Source: Scleroderma bovista
Taxonomy: Eukaryota; Basidiomycota; Agaricomycetes; Boletales; Sclerodermataceae
Assembly: GCA_037178675.1 (NCBI GenBank)
Contig: JAYMGJ010000074.1
Span: 1-57,839, forward strand
DNA length: 57,839 nucleotides
Direction: 5' to 3'
Shown: positions 56,759-57,839 of the stretch, one piece after another
How the letters are laid out: each line of letters opens with the position of its first letter
How positions within the stretch are numbered: the stretch's first letter is position 1
Position numbers and translations under genes: made by a program
The notes under the pieces: model-generated
Seen by the model: the letters and a program-made list of their open reading frames with translations, nothing else
Told to the model about the DNA's origin: nothing
Database searches by the model: none

Positions 56759-57034
56759 GCGGTGGCCTCGACAAAGTTCCGTCAAGCCCCTTCCAATAAT
56801 GATCTACCTGCTGGCTCTCTCCACACCTTCACCATGCGCTTTGTACCCATATTACAGAAGTTTGTTGGCTCCTTGGAGAACCCTTGGCTCACTGAGGGCC
56901 TGGTGGGCCCCATGCAAATAATATGGGATGGAGTAATGCAGGAATGGCCACACAAATTTGCTGAGGACGAGGACAAACTCTACCACCTGGTAAGTGGCTA
57001 TTCATCACCACTGCCTACAGCCACCCTTACATCA

Positions 57035-57180
57035 GGAAATTAACAAAATACTTTTTAGGCTTTTATGGCTTTTTTGTGCCTTTCAGGACTTTTTGGACTT
57101 ACCAAACTTTTCTTGCCAAGGTGCCGCACAATCCAAAGGTGCAAAAAGTCCAAAAAGTCCATATAACCAATATTAAGTAT
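57035..57180. repeat. Small inverted-repeat (MITE-like) sequence
   Basis: Arms AGGACTTTTTGGACTT (about 57,083-57,098) and AAGTCCAAAAAGTCC (about 57,147-57,161) are near-perfect inverted copies; flanking T-rich and A-rich words also pair. Similar AAAGTGCC/CCTTTTT words occur at 11.2-11.96 kb. It lies inside or just after the partner ORF G remnant. Confidence 0.45.
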
Positions 57181-57839
57181 AGTATATACAGTAGTATATG
57201 TACTATCTATTTGCATTTCTTTGTGGTTTTGCGTAGTAGGCCAGTGATGACACACTTGGTTTTGAGCCTCGTACACCTCCCATGGTGTCCAGCAGTCCTT
57301 CCGGGCTCTTGCAAATATAGCTTGGAATGTTTTGAGATTGTGAGCTCAACAAGCATAACAATATCCAGACAAGTCCTTATTCAGACCGACGATCTTGCAG
57401 CTCTTTGGACTTGGGAGTTTTTCATCAGCACTCTGAGTTACAAAGGATGAGTTGGTTGATGCATAGGCAGTAAATAAATTGACAGCCTTGAAGAAGGCAG
57501 GGGAGGTGGTGGGAACAGGGGACCCAAGCGTCTTTGTAATTGGCGGAGTACTATCCGTGCTTGCATATGTGATGGAGCATATTTCACCATTGTCTTTGTC
57601 TTGTCCAATGTGGTTGAGCACAAATTTGTAAGCCTGACTGGCCCCTTTGTGGCTGTTGGGCAATGTATTCACGTGTCTGTAAATTTCAATGTTGCATTAA
57701 AAACCCTGCAGTAGTATCGTGATTTCGCTCACTATGAACCTGACAGGACTCAGAGTGAGATAAAACTTCCAAAGATCAACTGTGGGTGATCTCAGGAATC
57801 TCTTGAACAATTCTTCAGCATACTGGAACAGTCCAGGGC
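57181..57839 (-). other. Unrecognised end region, possible minus-strand coding segment
   Basis: The minus strand is open from 57,672 to 57,346 (108 codons; VNTLPNSHKGASQAYKF, HIGQDKDNGEICS, AFFKAVNLFTAYAS). Composition is ordinary and no low-complexity bias is seen, so it may be an exon of a gene continuing to the right. No domain was recognised. Confidence 0.25.

Larger units (their letters stand above)
53525..57000 (+). pseudogene. Plavaka-associated partner ORF (copy G), split by an LTR
   Basis: Begins MASQLTRAIG with NKHAHPGKPNLPAPRR and a helical stretch (VVQAEKAAKVMEDSQRAA). An acidic linker (EFELEADDGGDEDDRH) and a basic part (SKKRTKAKPMRK) follow. A 2.1-kb LTR (54,656-56,758) interrupts it; after the LTR the frame continues VASTKFRQAPSNNDLPAG, then F.PILQKFVGSLENPW and QIIWDGVMQEWP up to a GTAAGT donor at about 56,990. 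The expected C-terminal part (WR, FQ...LAN, FSE..WG motifs) was not found before the window ends, so the copy is also 3'-truncated. Function unknown. Confidence 0.68.

Overview
The window reads as repeat-rich nuclear DNA of a filamentous basidiomycete, most likely an Agaricomycete. The basis is short (about 50-60 nt) GT-AG introns, a chromodomain Ty3/gypsy element, several Plavaka-type transposases, a KDZ transposase with its CxC2-like cysteine cluster, and a TET/JBP dioxygenase beside it. No housekeeping gene, rRNA or tRNA was recognised. Species cannot be told from the sequence.

Left part (1-22,060): the 3' part of a Ty3/gypsy chromovirus (pol, an extra downstream ORF, polypurine tract, 190-bp LTR) is inserted into a Plavaka transposase gene on the minus strand. 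Head-to-head with that transposase is a second gene (partner ORF, plus strand), itself split by a 641-bp solo LTR. A second partner ORF on the minus strand ends against a truncated copy of a roughly 2.1-kb LTR. Then come a 68-bp minisatellite, a 120-bp dimeric satellite, a gene-poor stretch and an array of CGGCC motifs.

Middle (22,130-34,944): the best-preserved block. A nine-exon KDZ transposase (1051 codons, one internal TGA) lies downstream of an intact four-exon TET/JBP-type 2-oxoglutarate/Fe(II) dioxygenase (401 aa) on the same strand. Across a 70-bp minisatellite, facing the other way, is a five-exon gene whose product starts with a near copy of the histone H3 tail, followed by zinc-binding clusters and a possible caspase/CHAT-like region. 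Beside it is a seven-exon gene with an acidic middle and a charged helical, basic C-terminus. The block is bracketed by CGGCC-motif arrays (21.4-22.06 kb and 35.1-37.4/39.95 kb).

Right part (37,386-57,839): a complete 2280-bp LTR with a perfect CCGG target duplication sits inside the right array. Two more head-to-head Plavaka/partner pairs follow (40.1-45.0 kb and 48.0-57.0 kb), plus a 5'-truncated Plavaka copy and a 10-bp-type microsatellite. In the last pair, each gene is cut by a copy of the same 2.1-kb LTR, in opposite orientations. All four copies of this LTR keep a related open reading frame of 112-167 codons.

How parts fit: three independent head-to-head Plavaka/partner pairs indicate that the two genes form one transposon. 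KDZ with TET/JBP matches the published fungal association of KDZ transposons with TET/JBP genes. The H3-tail protein next to it is the most unusual gene in the window. Most broken coding regions carry TGA codons in contexts that suggest C-to-T decay, as expected for methylated, silenced DNA.
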